This document shows positions 1 through 15,000 of a DNA stretch of 64,000 bases, one piece after another; the stretch's first letter is position 1, and each line of letters begins with the position of its first letter. The translations under genes were made by a program, and so were the position numbers. The DNA comes from JACQCF01 sp043742785 (GTDB lineage Bacteria; Omnitrophota; Gorgyraeia; Zapsychrales; Fredricksoniimonadaceae), in NCBI GenBank assembly GCA_043742785.1, contig JAYTXU010000002.1:37973-101972 (forward strand), read 5' to 3'. The notes below the pieces were generated by a model. The model worked only from the letters and a program-made list of their open reading frames with translations, searched no databases and was not told the origin of the DNA.

Positions 1-3000
1 TGTTACTACTGGAGAAATAGGTGTTTTAATTGTTTCTGCTGCCTGCATCTTAACGGCAGGTGGAGATTGGCTTCGTGGCAATGTAAGTTCACCCGTTCCA
101 GGCGCTCTGGCAACTGGGTTTTCAATAATAGAAGGACCTGTGAGGTCTAGTTTAGGTTGTTCAACAACTCCAGCTAATTGGTTCAGTGTCGGTTGAACTG
201 GCATTTTTTCTAATTTAGCAACCTGCTCGGCTGCGGACGAACTTGGTTCGTTAGGGATTGTAGGCTTATTAATGGCAGGAATTGGAATGTCCGCCACACC
301 CGGAGCAGGTTGAAATCCAAAAGCAGTATTCAAAGCATTCCCAACTGCATCAACAGTTGTTGTTGGGTTGTTTTCTGTGGTAGCTTCTTGTTGAGTTTGA
401 ATATCAGAAGTAGAGATCTCTTCAGATGAAACTGGAACAAATTTAATATTGTTAGTAGATAAAAGCTGTGTTAATTTTTGTCTTGATTCGACCAAAGATT
501 TTGCAAGCTTCTCAGAATTAGCACGAAACACTATTTGTTTGTGATGATCAATCAATTCTTGCTTTGTGGGAACGCTAGGTAAATACTTACTTAAAAGTTT
601 TTGTATGTCTACTGCAACATCTTCTACGGGCCTTCCTTGATTAGAAAGGATTTCTTTTGCTTTCATAGCAAGATCAGCCATTAAAACAGGTTTTTCTTTT
701 TGGAGATTTATTGCTGATTGTGGTGTTATTCTAAGAGTACTGCTTATACGATTTATATGTTGTTGGTCTGCGTTCTCTTTCATATCAACAACTGATTTTG
801 CCTCTGACCGAACTTCATCTGTAAAAGTAAACACAGGTCTTTTATCCGGTAATGGCATGGTAACAATGCCCATCCTTTTACGATCTAAATCTTTAATCGC
901 TTCCGAAGCTTCTTTAACAACCTTCTTAAAATCATTTCCTGAATAAAGAAATCCATACTTTATTTTATTATTAGCAATACGATTTACTTCCTTAAGGTCT
1001 CCGAAATATCGAGCCATCTCAGTGGCCATCAAAAATTCATCCTTAGTATCATAGGTATTTCCCATAGTTTTCATGAATTTAATAAAGATTTCTCTAGCTT
1101 GTGCATATTTTGAATCTCTCCAAACATTCAAAATCGGATGAGGATCCAAGAAATCAAAAGCATGCCCTAATTCATGTCTTGCAATTCCTGCTGCATGTTC
1201 CCATGTCTTAACTCTATCTCCTTGAACATCCCGAGCTGTTGTGACAATAGCTGCTTCTTTTTCAAATGTAAAACGATCTTCATTTTGAGAAACTCCTTTC
1301 TCTTTATACTGAGGAAGATCATTTCTATCAATCAATCCTGAGCTTTTTAATCGTTCTCTTAATGCTTCTTCAACAATATTAAGAACAATTCCTTGCCTAT
1401 GAGCTGCATTATAAAAACGCACTAAATCACTTAATTTATAATCATGTCCTACCAATGTTTTTCTTGTTTTAGCTAATTCTTTATCTGTTAGAACCTTTCC
1501 TTTATTATCACTCCCGCTTTCAACAAACACCTGAACTCTAGTTCCCCAAATATCTTGACTTTCCATGCTATCCCAATAAATATGAAAAATATTTTCGTTA
1601 GGCATTTTAGAAATTTTATAGGTGGCACCTGGGGAAAGCTTGGTTCTTAGCATGTCTTGGAGACCAGTGAATGTTCCCACCTTATCTTCAGCTGCAAGCT
1701 TTAACCCTTCCACCGCACGATTCATAAAAAATGCTTCTTTAGCTGTTCTAAAGTCATTTCTAACCTGACGAATTTTATTCGCAGCTTGTTTAACAGCTGC
1801 ACTAGCCGCAACTTCGGATTTCTCAGCCAAACGACGAACAATGTCATTTTCTGCTCTCTTGCTAAAATCTTCTTTCGTATCCAAAATAAGCACTTTCTCA
1901 AGATTTTTAACAAGTTCACTCTCACTATTATTAATCATTTCTGCTAAATTTGGTGCTAAAGCAACTAGCTGCTTAGCATTATTTAACGCACTTTTAAGAT
2001 TCCTATCAAACAAGCTTTTTAATTCCTTTTGTGCATTAGAATAGCGTTCATTAATCTTACTTTTTTGTGCTTCACTTGCCTTTGATAATTCTTGATCCCA
2101 TGTTGTTTTTAAAATATTTTCTACTTCTTCTTGTGTCATTAATGGTATTTGTTGATGAATACTTCCTATTGGTAAATACATTTGCTTTCTAACGCTCCAC
2201 CCATTATCTCCTGTGACATAAAGATTGATGTAGGCTGGCCCTTTATCATTTTTAACAAGCTCCACTTTACCATTTTTACGCGCCTGCGCGTACATGAGTA
2301 GATTCTGCTTTGCAATGTTCCCCCCGCGTACCAATGAAGCAATTGACTGAGTAAAATTATTTGATGCCTCTGCAAAGTTCTTCTTTTTAAAAGCATCCAT
2401 CATAGATTTCAAACGATACACGCCTTCTATAAAATGAGTTTTGATTTCTTCTTCCGCATAATTAGAAACTTTTTGATCTTCACTGCTTTTTGCACCATAA
2501 ATACCAACATCCTTGCTATTGACTAGTGGTTTAGTTACATCCACGTACGTACGTGTTTGCCCTAATGGATCAAAACGTCCTGTGGAGCTTCCTTGTTGGC
2601 CTACCGCATGTTTTAACTCGTGAGGTAAAGACGACGTTTCCTCGTTACGATCATTCGTTAATGCTCCCCATAACGATTTAAACCCAATATCATACCCCTC
2701 TGCCATTTGACCGGGATTACCCATACGCTCCATCATTGGATAGAAGGTCATTTCCCCTTTTCTATAGTCATTTGTAAATCCAATCACATTCATAAATGAT
2801 TTAATTTCAGGAGTATTAGTAATTAAAACCTGCCCTAAATTACCAAACTTCTCTGATGTAGTTCTTACTGCATTAAACATTAAATCTTTATTGCCAGATG
2901 TTCTTTGTTCCACTTCTGCTAAAAATGCATTTGCTTTTTCATAGGCCTGAGGATTAGTTTCTTTTAAGCTCTTATCAATCTTCACGTTAATTCCTCCCTG

Positions 3001-6000
3001 AATCAGTCCTGATCCAAAGGTGGACACCCGAACCCCTATTAATCCTGCAGCCTGCTTGGATATTTCTGCAAAGAATTTCTCCCTTTGTTCGCGAAAACTA
3101 TTAGAAACTGCTATCCTTAATCCCTCTCCAAAACCTTCCCTTGGATTATTCACACGACTAGTTTTTATAGCCTTTCCTAAAATCTGCTGAGCCATCTGAT
3201 TTACATCTTCAATCAATAAGCTTGCTTCCTTTTCAAGGCTCTTGGTCTTATCCGTGGAGTCACTAAAGGTTTCAAAAAACTTAGCTTTTAATCTATTGAA
3301 CTTTTCTGGAACTTTAAATTCACCAGAATCCTTTAATTTTTTAAAGCTATCTTGAACTGCCCATGTTTCGTAACCGTGAAGTTTGACATAACCTTGTTTT
3401 GTCCAAAAACTAAAGAGTTCTTCTGCTGCTTCTTTACCAAAATCTTTCTCAATTAAAGCTGAGATGCTTCCTTTACGCAAAAGCCCTTCTTTGACCAAGA
3501 ATGCATTCTTTTGAAAGGCGCTGGCCCATACAGGTAAAACAAAACTGGCCTTGCTGGAATTGGGCCATCTAAAGAAAGTAGCTACAGGGGTGATCGTATT
3601 GCCCTTCATATAAACATTCCCTGAGATAGGATCTAGTTGATGAATAGAAGGATTATATAAAGAGGAATTAATCTCCGCCCTATTTAAAGGAACGATGCCT
3701 GATTGATAATCATAGTATGCGTACGGCTGCTGTTCTCCCTTTGTCTTGTCTTGACTGTACAACAATCCTGTTTCATAAACAAAAGTTTCCCCTGGAGAAA
3801 GGATCGCTCTTCCAATTTCAACCGTATTATTGGTTGCTGTAATACTAACCGGCTTTGTGCTTTTTACGGAATCTCCATCATATTTAACTTCATAAGTCTG
3901 ATACCCATTGTTTGCTGGTAATGGGATATTCACGCTATTGATAGCTGCTGCTCCCGGTGCTTGACGAACAACATAATCAGTAATCAATTGTTTATTGACC
4001 ATATCTCCGTATTGTTGGGTAAGTCTACCTACCTGTTCATCAATAGCCCCTTGGGTGAGATTCTCTTTAGCAACTTCAGCTACTGTCACAAGACCTTGGC
4101 TAGCTTTTTGTTGTCCCATCTCTTTAAATATGTTCTCTACTGTAAAGCGTAAATAATTCTCAGCTGTCTTAGTCCCTGCATCTTCCCCCATCCCTTTAGC
4201 ATTCTGATATAACTCATTAGCTTCAATAAGTCGGATTCTTTGACCATCCGTTAAGTTCTGATCATACTTGTGTAAATATAAAGCCGCTTCCGCAATAATA
4301 CGAGTATTGTCCCCTTTGAAAGAATTCATGCGAGCAAGTGTCTGTGTAATATCCGACGTTGAATCAAACGCAGAGCTACCGATAACACCTTTAAGTCCTG
4401 GTATTTTCTTAGCTTCCATGGAGTATCCTGAAACAATGTCCGTCAGGTAAACATGTTTTGTGGATTCCCCAGCCCCAATGCTTGTTACAGATTTCTCAAA
4501 ACTTGGCCCTATCGATTCTCCTACTTCATTGTGAATAACAAATCCCTTTACAGATCCCTCTGTCTTAATACGTTCATTTAATATTGTTTCGACTCTTTCT
4601 CTTAAATCAGCTGAATTAATCCTAACACTGAATATCTTCGCCTCTGTCCCATCCTTACTGTTTTGAGAGTCCTTCATGGCCTGATAAATCTGATTAGCCA
4701 AAGACTCTGCTCTATTTGAATTGACGGTATCCACAGAAAAATCTTTTATTTGAATATTCTTTAATGTCACTTCCGGATTAAATTGAGCATAGTCAAAGCC
4801 TAAGGCAACTAACGGAGCTTTAATTTGGTCAGCGGTACCCGTTGTCAAAATAGATCCTTTAGTAAGCATGATTAGCTCAACACCGCGAGCACTGTGTTCT
4901 GAATCATGAACAGCTTGTTGAACATACGATTCCACTCCAACTAGTTCTTGTCCCCCCTTTAATTGCGCCTCTGCATTTAACGCTGCGGCAACAGTTCTAG
5001 ATTTAGGATTAAAGTGTTCCCCCGAAGAGTCACCATAAATTTGATCCTTCTGTTCCGTTCCACGAAAAGAGTCAAGAGGAGTGTACTCGGCAAAACCATT
5101 CTTAATCTCCATCTTTGCCTTACTTTCAAAACGATGCTTCAAATACCAAGCTCCTTCTTCCAACAACATTTTTTCTTGGCTTGATGTAAAAACATTGCCC
5201 TGCTCTCCATTGATCTGCTGATATATTCTCTTGATTTCTAACAACGGATTTAATTCTTGCCCATAAACAACATCGGGAATATATCTTCCATTACTGTCAA
5301 GCACAAATTGCCCCTTACCATTTACCTTAAACTTCATAGCATTTCGACCATCAGCATCCGTAGCCGTCTCTCTAATCTCCCACTGTTGAGCTAAGTCCTG
5401 GTTGCCCTCTGTTTGGCTCTTAACTATGGAAAATGCGGGATTTTCAAATCTATTAGACACTTCTAAGATGGCTTTCATCAAATTTGTATGAGAAATAAGT
5501 TGTTTCTCAAAATGAGATTTTAATTCAGGTCTCTCTTCGAGAAATTTAATAACAGCTTCGCGGGATGTTCCCTCAATCTTAGGATCAGAAGTTATTAGTT
5601 CATGCGCTTCATCAGCAATAAGAATATAGTCTTTCAAAGGATTAAAAGACTTCCCACTACGTTTATATTGCAAAACAAAATCTTTAGCTTGAAAGTCGTT
5701 GACTACAAGGATATTTCCTTTTTTCTCAAATTCTGCTAATCGATCAACTTCAATATTTCCATTAGAATCCATCATATCTCTTGCGCTGACAAACCCTGTT
5801 AATTCCAATCCTCTGTCAGCTTTTGAAGCTGTTGCACGTTTAATAACTTGATCCACCAAGGTCGATGTCGGATCTAAACCAACATACAAAAGAACTTTCT
5901 TCCCCTTCTTAGCTAATGCATCGGCAACCACGATATCCATCCATGTTTTTCCTTCCGAAACAGGCGCAATAAAGGCAAGTTTTCCATCGTTCATACCCGC

Positions 6001-9000
6001 CTGAATCATGCTATAGATAGCAGCCATCTTTTTAGGATCACTCCAATCCTTAGCTGCACGACTTTCCAATAAAGGTTTGGCCGCTTCAATAGTCATTGCC
6101 ATAATTTCATCAGTTGGACCTGTTTGTCTCCAATCAATACCTCTATTCTCGAGAACCTTTCTTGCTCTTTCTACGTAATCTGCATAGCCCTCTTTAGCAA
6201 ATTTACCCTCTGCTCTAGCAACTTTCTTTACATCTCCATATTTGTAATACTCTAAAACTTCTTGTCCCTTTGGCAAGTATTCTGTAATCGACTGCTGAAT
6301 AATATCATTTTGTTCTTTAAGAAATTTCGCTGCAGATCCATTGATCTCAAGACTTTTTGTATTAACAAATTTATCGCCGTTATACCAAGCGCTTGCACGT
6401 TTAACTGGGTTGACAATATTTTCCTCTGTAAGCGCCTTGAAACTAAACAGATCTGCAGCAGCTAAAAGCCTTGCTGCCTTGGTTAAAACAGGGCTTTTAT
6501 CTTCGCCCTCTCCATAAAACTTGGTTCCTTTAAGATAATCAGATGCGCGCGAAAGCCAAGATTTCTCTCCTTTTCCTTCTGAGGAACCCCCTACATCTTC
6601 ACCTGACTTAGGTTGCAATGTTCCCTGTGTTGCTAATCTATTTCTGGCTCCTGCTAACATAGCCAAATCCGCTGGTTTTTCACCAGCTGCCAAACGTTCT
6701 GCCATTTCAGTTGTTAAAGATTTATACAATTTAGCATCAGACGGAGTCATTAAAACAGTTGCATCATTTGCTTTTAGTCCTTCGGTATAAGTAATCCTCA
6801 CAGGAACAGTTTTTAATTCTTGCGCACGTTTTAAGAAAACGTCCGTAACTTCTACATTTTGTTCATCATTTGTTAATGAATGAAAATCTCTTCCGTTACT
6901 ACGTTGCTCAGAAATAGCAGCATCTCTAGCTACTTCCAATTCTTGCGGACTCATCGTATCTCTAACAACTTCTGCTATTTTGATTTTTTGAACATGAGGA
7001 TCTAGTTGCTCAAAATCATTCCCTGATTCGCTCTTATATCGTTCTGCTGCCAACGAACGAACTTCGCCTTTAACCTTTTCAAAAGTAGAAACTGATGTTT
7101 CTGTTTTAGAAGGAGCGGCTTCTCCCTTTACTTCCGCGGGTGGCTTAGCTGTTATTTTGTGTTGTAGAAAAGCATCTGTAACTAAAATATTTTGTTCTGC
7201 GTAGCCTAAAGAATCAAAGCCGGTTGTTCTTTTTGAAGCAAATTCTTTAGCAGCAACATATTCTCCATCCGTCATCGTATCGCGAACAGTTTCCGCTGCT
7301 ATAGTTCTTTGTTCGACATGGCCTAGATCTTCAAAACTCTTTCCTGGATTTTGTTGTTCATATCTCTCCTTGGCCAATCCTCGCGCACTTTCATCGATCA
7401 GTGTTATATTTTTTATTTTTGCTTCTTCTGTTCCACCCTTCTCACCACGCGCTGCTTGTTCCATCTGTTTTTCTTGAGCTGTCTTTTCAACAGGTCTTCT
7501 TAAACTCGATGGTGCAGGTTTTAAGAATAAGCTATAAAAAGCAGCATCCGATGCTATTTGCTTCACTTGATTATTAACATAATTTCGAGCAGCGCTTTGA
7601 GCGCGTTCCCCTGTCAATCCACCAACCCTAGCTTCTGTTAATCCTTCCGATGATAGACGATCTATTAATCCTTTTTGATTATGTAAATAATTTTCTGTAA
7701 GATTGCTAACCAAGGTTAGCTGACCTATTGTTGTTAGGGTACTTGTTGAACTCGCCAAAGAACTCCAAACAAAATTCTCACTCTTAATTAATCCATTTAC
7801 CAAGCTGTATCCTGTTTCTCCTCCAACTGCTGCTCCCGTTACAGCTCCCACATCCGTTGCAAATGTTTTTATAGCAGGCAATTCATTTCTTGTTAACGCG
7901 CTTTCTTTGAGTTGGAAAATTGGCATCAAAGCACCTAATTTAAGACCCATCTGAGCACCAGAAACAAGATTTTGGACCAACATCCCCTCGCGACCAAAAA
8001 GAGGAGTCTCCTCTTGAATCTTCTTTCCATGATCTTGCTCATCGTAAACAGGTTTCCCATCCACACCAATCACATCTCTCATAGGTCTAAAAGACGAGTG
8101 GTATGCTCCATTCCAATCCCATTTACCCGTACCATCTGTTATTCTATTAATTACTGCGCGAATAGGCGGATCGAGCATTCCCCATGCCGGCATAACAGCA
8201 GCAAAATCCATCGCTCCCGTTACGGATAATCGTGCGATCATAGACGGATTCTTTGCAAATACAGCTAAACTTACATCTGGTAGAACGGCTGCGCCTCCTG
8301 GATTATTCACATAAAGCCATGCATTTTTAAATCCTCCATCAGCAAAAGCCTTCATTGGTGCTTTCATAGCACCATTTAAACCCATAAGCCCACCAGCTAT
8401 GGCTCCATATAATGCATGATTTACTCGTTCTTCATCTAAGAAACCTTTGTCTTTTAGATTTCCATTAGCATAGGAAAGTTCATACCCTCCCACTCCTCCC
8501 ACCAGCATTCCTGCTGTTACTCTTTTAATCGCATCTTTAACCAATTCTTTAGGAGCATAATTAACTATCTGTCCGTCTTTCATTGGGAAAAACCCTTTAC
8601 CAAAAGCCCTCAAAAGACCTGAATTCATAACCGCCCCATTCATCCCCCCTATCAACATATATTTTGCTAAATCCTTAGCCCCCTTAGCTTCAGGATCTGA
8701 CATAAATACGACTCCCCCAACAGCAGAGCCTCCCGCAAAACCAAGACTGGTATCAACAACTGCTTTATTAACCCAATCTTTAGCTGCCCACTTAGCTACT
8801 GAATTATTTTCTGTCCAACTTGCTATTCTGGCAGCACCAACGGTAGCTCTCTCCATAAAGGTTAAAGGAACCCCTGCTACTTCAGCGGTACTGCTAACGT
8901 TTTGAGCTTGTTCTTGAAGGCTTGTCGTTACTTCTTGTCTTGTTGGTAAATTTACTCCACTAGATGCCTCACCATAAGCAGCTGTTCTTACCCAACGACT

Positions 9001-12000
9001 TGCTGCAGAAGATATAACTCCACCTCCTAAACCTACAAGAAAATCTGAACCTGACCGATGACCGTTTTTACCATCCAGAGAACCTCCTAAAACACTTACT
9101 CCTCCATAAACAAGGCCATTTAACATTGGTGATTGCGTTAATGCTTTTCCTATCAATATCTGATTCGTTGCAGAACCTATAGTCCATTGACTTGCTCCCC
9201 ATTTACCTAAACCTACAAAAGCGCCTGCTCCTGCACCCACACCCATATTCTTCAATCCGTTGCTACTAAAGGCATAGCTAACAAAACCCTCGCTACCGCC
9301 ATTTAATTTATAATCCTTATACCCGCGCACGGTATTAATCGTTGCTCCAACTCCTGCATTGACGACAACTTGTCTTGCTGGGGCAATCCATCCGGGTAAC
9401 GATGTGCCAAAATTCCCTCCATTGGCAATGCCCATGGATACCTTATCCATAAAAGTCAACTTCTGTGCAACTCCTTCAATAGCAGGATTATTTAAAACAC
9501 TCATTTTTTCTAGCTGATTAAGATATCTCCCATTTTCGTAAATACTTGTCCCCTTGATAAGACCATTGATCGAAGCGCTTGATGCTGCTGCAACTTCACC
9601 TAATATAAAAAGCGTACCTGCCATGGTTCCGCTCATTTGACCACCATCTTTCATTGAAGTTGCTAAATCACTAAGTTTGAATTCTCTAGGATCTAAAGCA
9701 GCGTAGGCCAAACCACTAAATGTAGCCCCTATAGCATAATTAACAGCAACTGTCTGTCCTACCTTTGTTGCTAAAGCAGTTCCTTTTGTCGCAATTCCGG
9801 CCCCTTTTAAAACAGCACCCGCACCACCAGCCAACATAAGAACTGAACTCGTAGCACCCATAAAAGATGGGTTTGTTGGATCCCAATTAGTTGCGTTTGA
9901 TTCCTCCCACCCTAATGCATTTCTTAAAAATTTCATCCCCGCAGTACTCCCACCATTATACCCTCTGTAACCTCCTCCAAGCCAAACCGCCCCCTGACCT
10001 AATAATGTTGTTCTAACGTCATTCTTATAAATATCAATCGCAGCTCCAGGAACACTTAAAGGCAAAGGATCTTCTTTGTCATAGGCTTGGCCTGTAGCAA
10101 GATTAATCATCGGAGCTCCTATTTCTTTGCGGGCAAAAGAATAGAAAACACCATTGTTCTCACCTGAATAAACCGTAGCTCCTTCCATTCTTATAAAGGA
10201 TGTTTCCTTGCCGTCTGCGTTAACCGGAGCAGCTCCTATATATTTCAACTCATTGGCATCCTTGCCTAAAACATAGTATAAATTCACTGTTCCCTCTGCA
10301 GAGGGGGTTTTAACAACCATATCCTCTGGGTGTTCTTGTTTCAGCATCACTGGAACAATATTTTCCAAAGACTTTTCTTTAATTACATCGAGAGTAGTTG
10401 ATTCCCCTGTATCAAATCGAACTATTGTCTTTCCATCCTCAGGATCTGAGATGTGGTATCCTCCTCCTGCCACTAATGCTATCGCGTTCCCTCTGGACAT
10501 TCCCATGTTTTCAAAACTTCTAACTATTGCAGAATCCAGCTTTGCGCCAGTTGAATCCTTACCATTCAATTGGACAGTTTGACCCTTCACATAATCTTCA
10601 AATGTCTGCATCTCACCCGTTTTAAGGTTTAAAATTGCTTTCTTTGTGAAATTATCTTCTCTTGACTCTATTCCCATAACTCCACCAGGAACTACGTCGT
10701 CAACAGTAAATCCTTGATCAGCAGCCCCTGCAGCTGCCAATGAATTCAAAATTGTTTTCTTAACATTAACCTTATCCCCCTCTTTGACTTGGAAAACCAG
10801 CATTCCGTTTAAGACCTGCCCCCCATTAACAAGTCTAAGATCTTTACCATCTCCAATTCCTAGAATTTCTTTTACTTGCTTAGCTCCACTGGTAACATCT
10901 ACCCATTGAATCTCATTCCCTATTTTCATGGGAATTTTACTGATTTCACGAATAACATTTCCCTCTTTATCTACATGTGTTTTATAAATAATGTTGTTTG
11001 CTTCCTTAATCTCTCCTGATTTAGTTAACACGCCATCTACGGCAAAGCGGTCTTGAGGAACAAGGACTTGTTTATTATCTTTTGTCTGAGCAGACATTGA
11101 CATATATTCATCAAATCCTCGATCATTTTTTCCTAATGCTACAAAGATTCTTTCATAAATTCCTAGCGGTCTAGAAGCCGTGTATGAAACAGTGCTTTCT
11201 CCGCTGGATGAGATTTCTTCGGTAGAAACAACTTTAAAATCCCTACTTTTATTAATATCTGTTCCTACAAGAATAAGCTTCCCATCAATCTCTCTGGATT
11301 TCTTTGTGTTACCATAATCAAACGTCGAACCTAAATTCGATTTGTTAATATCCGCCACCAAATTATACTTTCCATCTTCACGAGTATTGATTTCGTTATT
11401 TTCTCCTTGCTTACTATAAAATATCTCATTCTTTGTTCCTATTAAACTTTGAACATCCAAGCTTGTTTTATCACTCTTTTGTCCAACAGGTTCAAGACCT
11501 AAGCCTTGAACTTCAAAAGTCAAGCCAGACGTTGAATTTCCTATACCGGTAATGTCGTATTTATGAACCCCGTCGTTAAAATCAATGGTATTTTCTTCGT
11601 TTAAATCTATCGTTGGTTTTGTTATCCATTTCTGAACATACTGACCATCATCTCCAACAACTGTTTCAGAAACTCCGTTAGTACCAAGAGAGTAGCTTGC
11701 TGTCACTGGTGTTTTTTGACCACCTTTTTCTATGGCTGTTTTATAACCATTATCGAATGTCCCCTGAGGATTCCCCTCTGCATCATAGGTTGTTTTCTGC
11801 AATGTCCTGGTAAATCCCCAAGAATTAATTCCTTGATCTGTTATATCAATAAACCCCATCGAATTAGGTTTTAACTGTAGTCTTTCGTCTTCGCTTTTCA
11901 CAAGAACACCATTACTATCTACTACTCTTATTCCAGTAGGAACCACCATTCTTGGATCTTCCGCAATGAGTTTAGTGCCCACTCCTGTTCCAAGCTCAAC

Positions 12001-15000
12001 ACCTTGAGAATTAAGAGTAAATTCCAAACCTGGAGAGAACGGAGCAGCACTTTTAAGTCCCGTCAAAGGAAGAAGCTTGCTCATCATGTTTATTTCAGTT
12101 TTTGCGTCTGTAAGGCCTTCCTTGCCCTCTCCGCTGGCGCTTAACAAGAAAGCCTCTCCTAAGTCTGTCAACTTAGCTACGCTATGTGCAGGCATAGAAC
12201 TATCTTTACTGAGTTGTCCATTGTTAAGATCTTCCCCATCTTTTTGTTCACTTTTACGAACTAAGAAATCTTTGTTTGCTATGTACTGGCCTTGATTCGA
12301 TTGCAAAATAATCTGACGATACCCCTGACCAGGTTCTGTTTCTCCTGGGAGAGCTTCGTTGCCTAACCGAATGCCTGTTATATCTGCGCTTTTAGTAGTG
12401 CGTACTTTTCCTTCTTTATCTGTTAAGATTGAGCCCACCTTGCTTCCTTGCTCAACAGATGGTTCTGTCCCTGCAAGAATACGGCCATCCTTTGTTACTG
12501 CAATTAACTGATTGGAAGCTTCAAGACCAAGATTATTATTTCCTGGAGTTTGTTGATTCAAACTAGAAGCATATACTGTGCGGTCAGGTAGGCTATTGGA
12601 ATTAAGAGTAAACCAACCTTGATTAACTGGCTTTAATTCGTTAACAAGATTATCGTTTTCATCGAAGCTATCAATACTTTCACTTACAGGCAAAGATACT
12701 TCCGTTATACCAAAACGCTTAGAAGATCCGTTGTTCCCAAGAGCAAATTGAGCTCCTGGCATATTCTCAGTTGAAACAAAACCATTGGCCCCTGAAAATA
12801 TAAACTGCTGTGTACCTTGCGTTTCGCTAAAAGGTGTTCCAGATATTCCATTAAAAATAAGCTTTGATTGATTATCTTTGGCACTAAATTTCTTGCTTAA
12901 ATCGTCAGAACCAGAACCAATAGAACCTTGACTAGAAGAAAGTGATTCCCCTTGTCCAACTAAAGAAACAATCCCATTATTATTAGCCTGCCCTGAAGTA
13001 AGGCTTACTATCTTATCGTTACCTGAGACTCCATATTTAATTTGATTGTTGGTATCAATGTTGCTTTTTACCGTTGCGTTAACTGCAATATTTCCTGCCT
13101 GCGGAGTAATGTCATTTCTCCCCGTTAATACAAATTTATCTCCTTCAAACGTCAACGCCTTGTTTTGTTCAGGAATTAAAGCCCCGTTGACCTTTGCATC
13201 TACTCCATTGATTTGAACTTGACTATTTTTAAGAACAAGTGTATCTGCTTTTGTATTTTGACTAAAAACAATTCCTTTTTGTGAATCATAGTTATATCCG
13301 CCATCACGCATGAATGAACCTGGTGTTGCTCCATATGCTTGTGAATTTGGATCAAATCCACCTTTAGCATTAAAATAAGCACTCTGAGGAGCCATTGGCA
13401 TAAGACCAACAACAGCGACAGAGTCATTATTTGTTGGCTCAATATTTACTGCCTTAACAGTAGGTAAAACAAAGTTTAAAGCTGTTAGTTGCTTGTTGCC
13501 ATCTGTAATAATTGTTCCCTGAGCCTTGGTGCCATTATTAATTGAATTAGGAGCCCCTCCTTCTCCTCCTATATTATTAATCAACGCTTCTCCTGAAACC
13601 AATTTACCGCTGACATTCACATTGTTGACAATCCCATCTTCGCCAACAAAATAACCCATTCCAGAAGAAACCTTAACTGGAATACTAAACAAAGCTTTGT
13701 GAATTGGATCTGTGCTTTGAGGACCATTAGGAAAGAACTGATCCATCACACTTGTGGATATTGTTGTATCGTAGGTTCCACCAAACTGCGCATTCTTTTG
13801 AACGATCACATTATTATCACCTACAACTGCAGTAACCAATTTTTGGCCTGTCATGTCTAGAACATGTTGACCTGGTGTGGAAATATCCGCTCCCTTTACA
13901 AAAACTTGAGCCCCATACGAAAACTTTTTATTGTCTTTAGTAGCTACCGCTATCTCTTGTGCCATAGCTTCCGCTTGTTCTGGAGTTAAGTGTTGAACCT
14001 CTACAATTTTCTGAAAAGCTTTGCTTGTTTTAATAGCATTGATGTCGCCATTAAAACTTAACTGCTGATTATTTTGTACCAATATGTCGCTCTTACCATC
14101 TCCAGCAGGCAATTGATAGGTTCCACTGGTAGGAGTTGCATTTCCAGCTTGATGATTTTCATTAAAATTAAAAAGACGATTCCTGTCTGTGCCTTCCGCT
14201 GAAACGCTAATTTCGCCCCCCTGTCCTATAGCTTCCTTAAACCAACCATCTAACCCATCACTCTTTGTTGCTCCTACCAATTTCTCTCCATTATTTAATG
14301 AGTATCCTAAAGCGGCCTGAAGCTTAACATCCCCTGTCACTTGAGCAATGGCTGCATCTTTTTCTTTATTATTACTAAAGTAGCGAAGAGAATTTAGTCC
14401 CTGAGCAAACACTCCCCCGTCATTCCCCTGCGCTCCTACTGTTACCTTATTGTCCTCACTGCGATTGATGCCATAAACATCTATTATTTCTTTCGTACTC
14501 ATGTTTTCATTAGAAAAAACATTGTTGAGCATTTTTCCAGCATCGCCATACGTCCCGCTGAACTGTGTACCGCCTTCACCCAAAGCGTTAATTACAGAAA
14601 TATCCTTACCCTTATCCTTACCCTCTTTATCCTTGGTATTTGTGAACCCTCCCATGGAAAGAAGATAATTGTGTTCTCCTTCTTTGCCATAGCTCTGCAA
14701 CAATTGGGGTGCATTAAGACCTAAGTAATCAAACAACTCGCGGGTTTTTCCCTCTACCGGCAAACTGCCAATCATAGGTTTTAGAACATAGATATCTGAC
14801 TGATGGAGGACAGAATTTAAGGTGCTTGTAGGAATTTCTGTACCTGCATGCAAAAGACCGCTGTTAAACAATTGCAAAACATACTGACTGTGCAGATCAT
14901 CCGCCGAAACTTTCTGTGGAGCAGCCAAATAATTGGCCGTTAAATATCCGCCGGGACCGCTAGTAAAACCGGTCGCTTGTCCTGTGATGGCGTTATTGGC

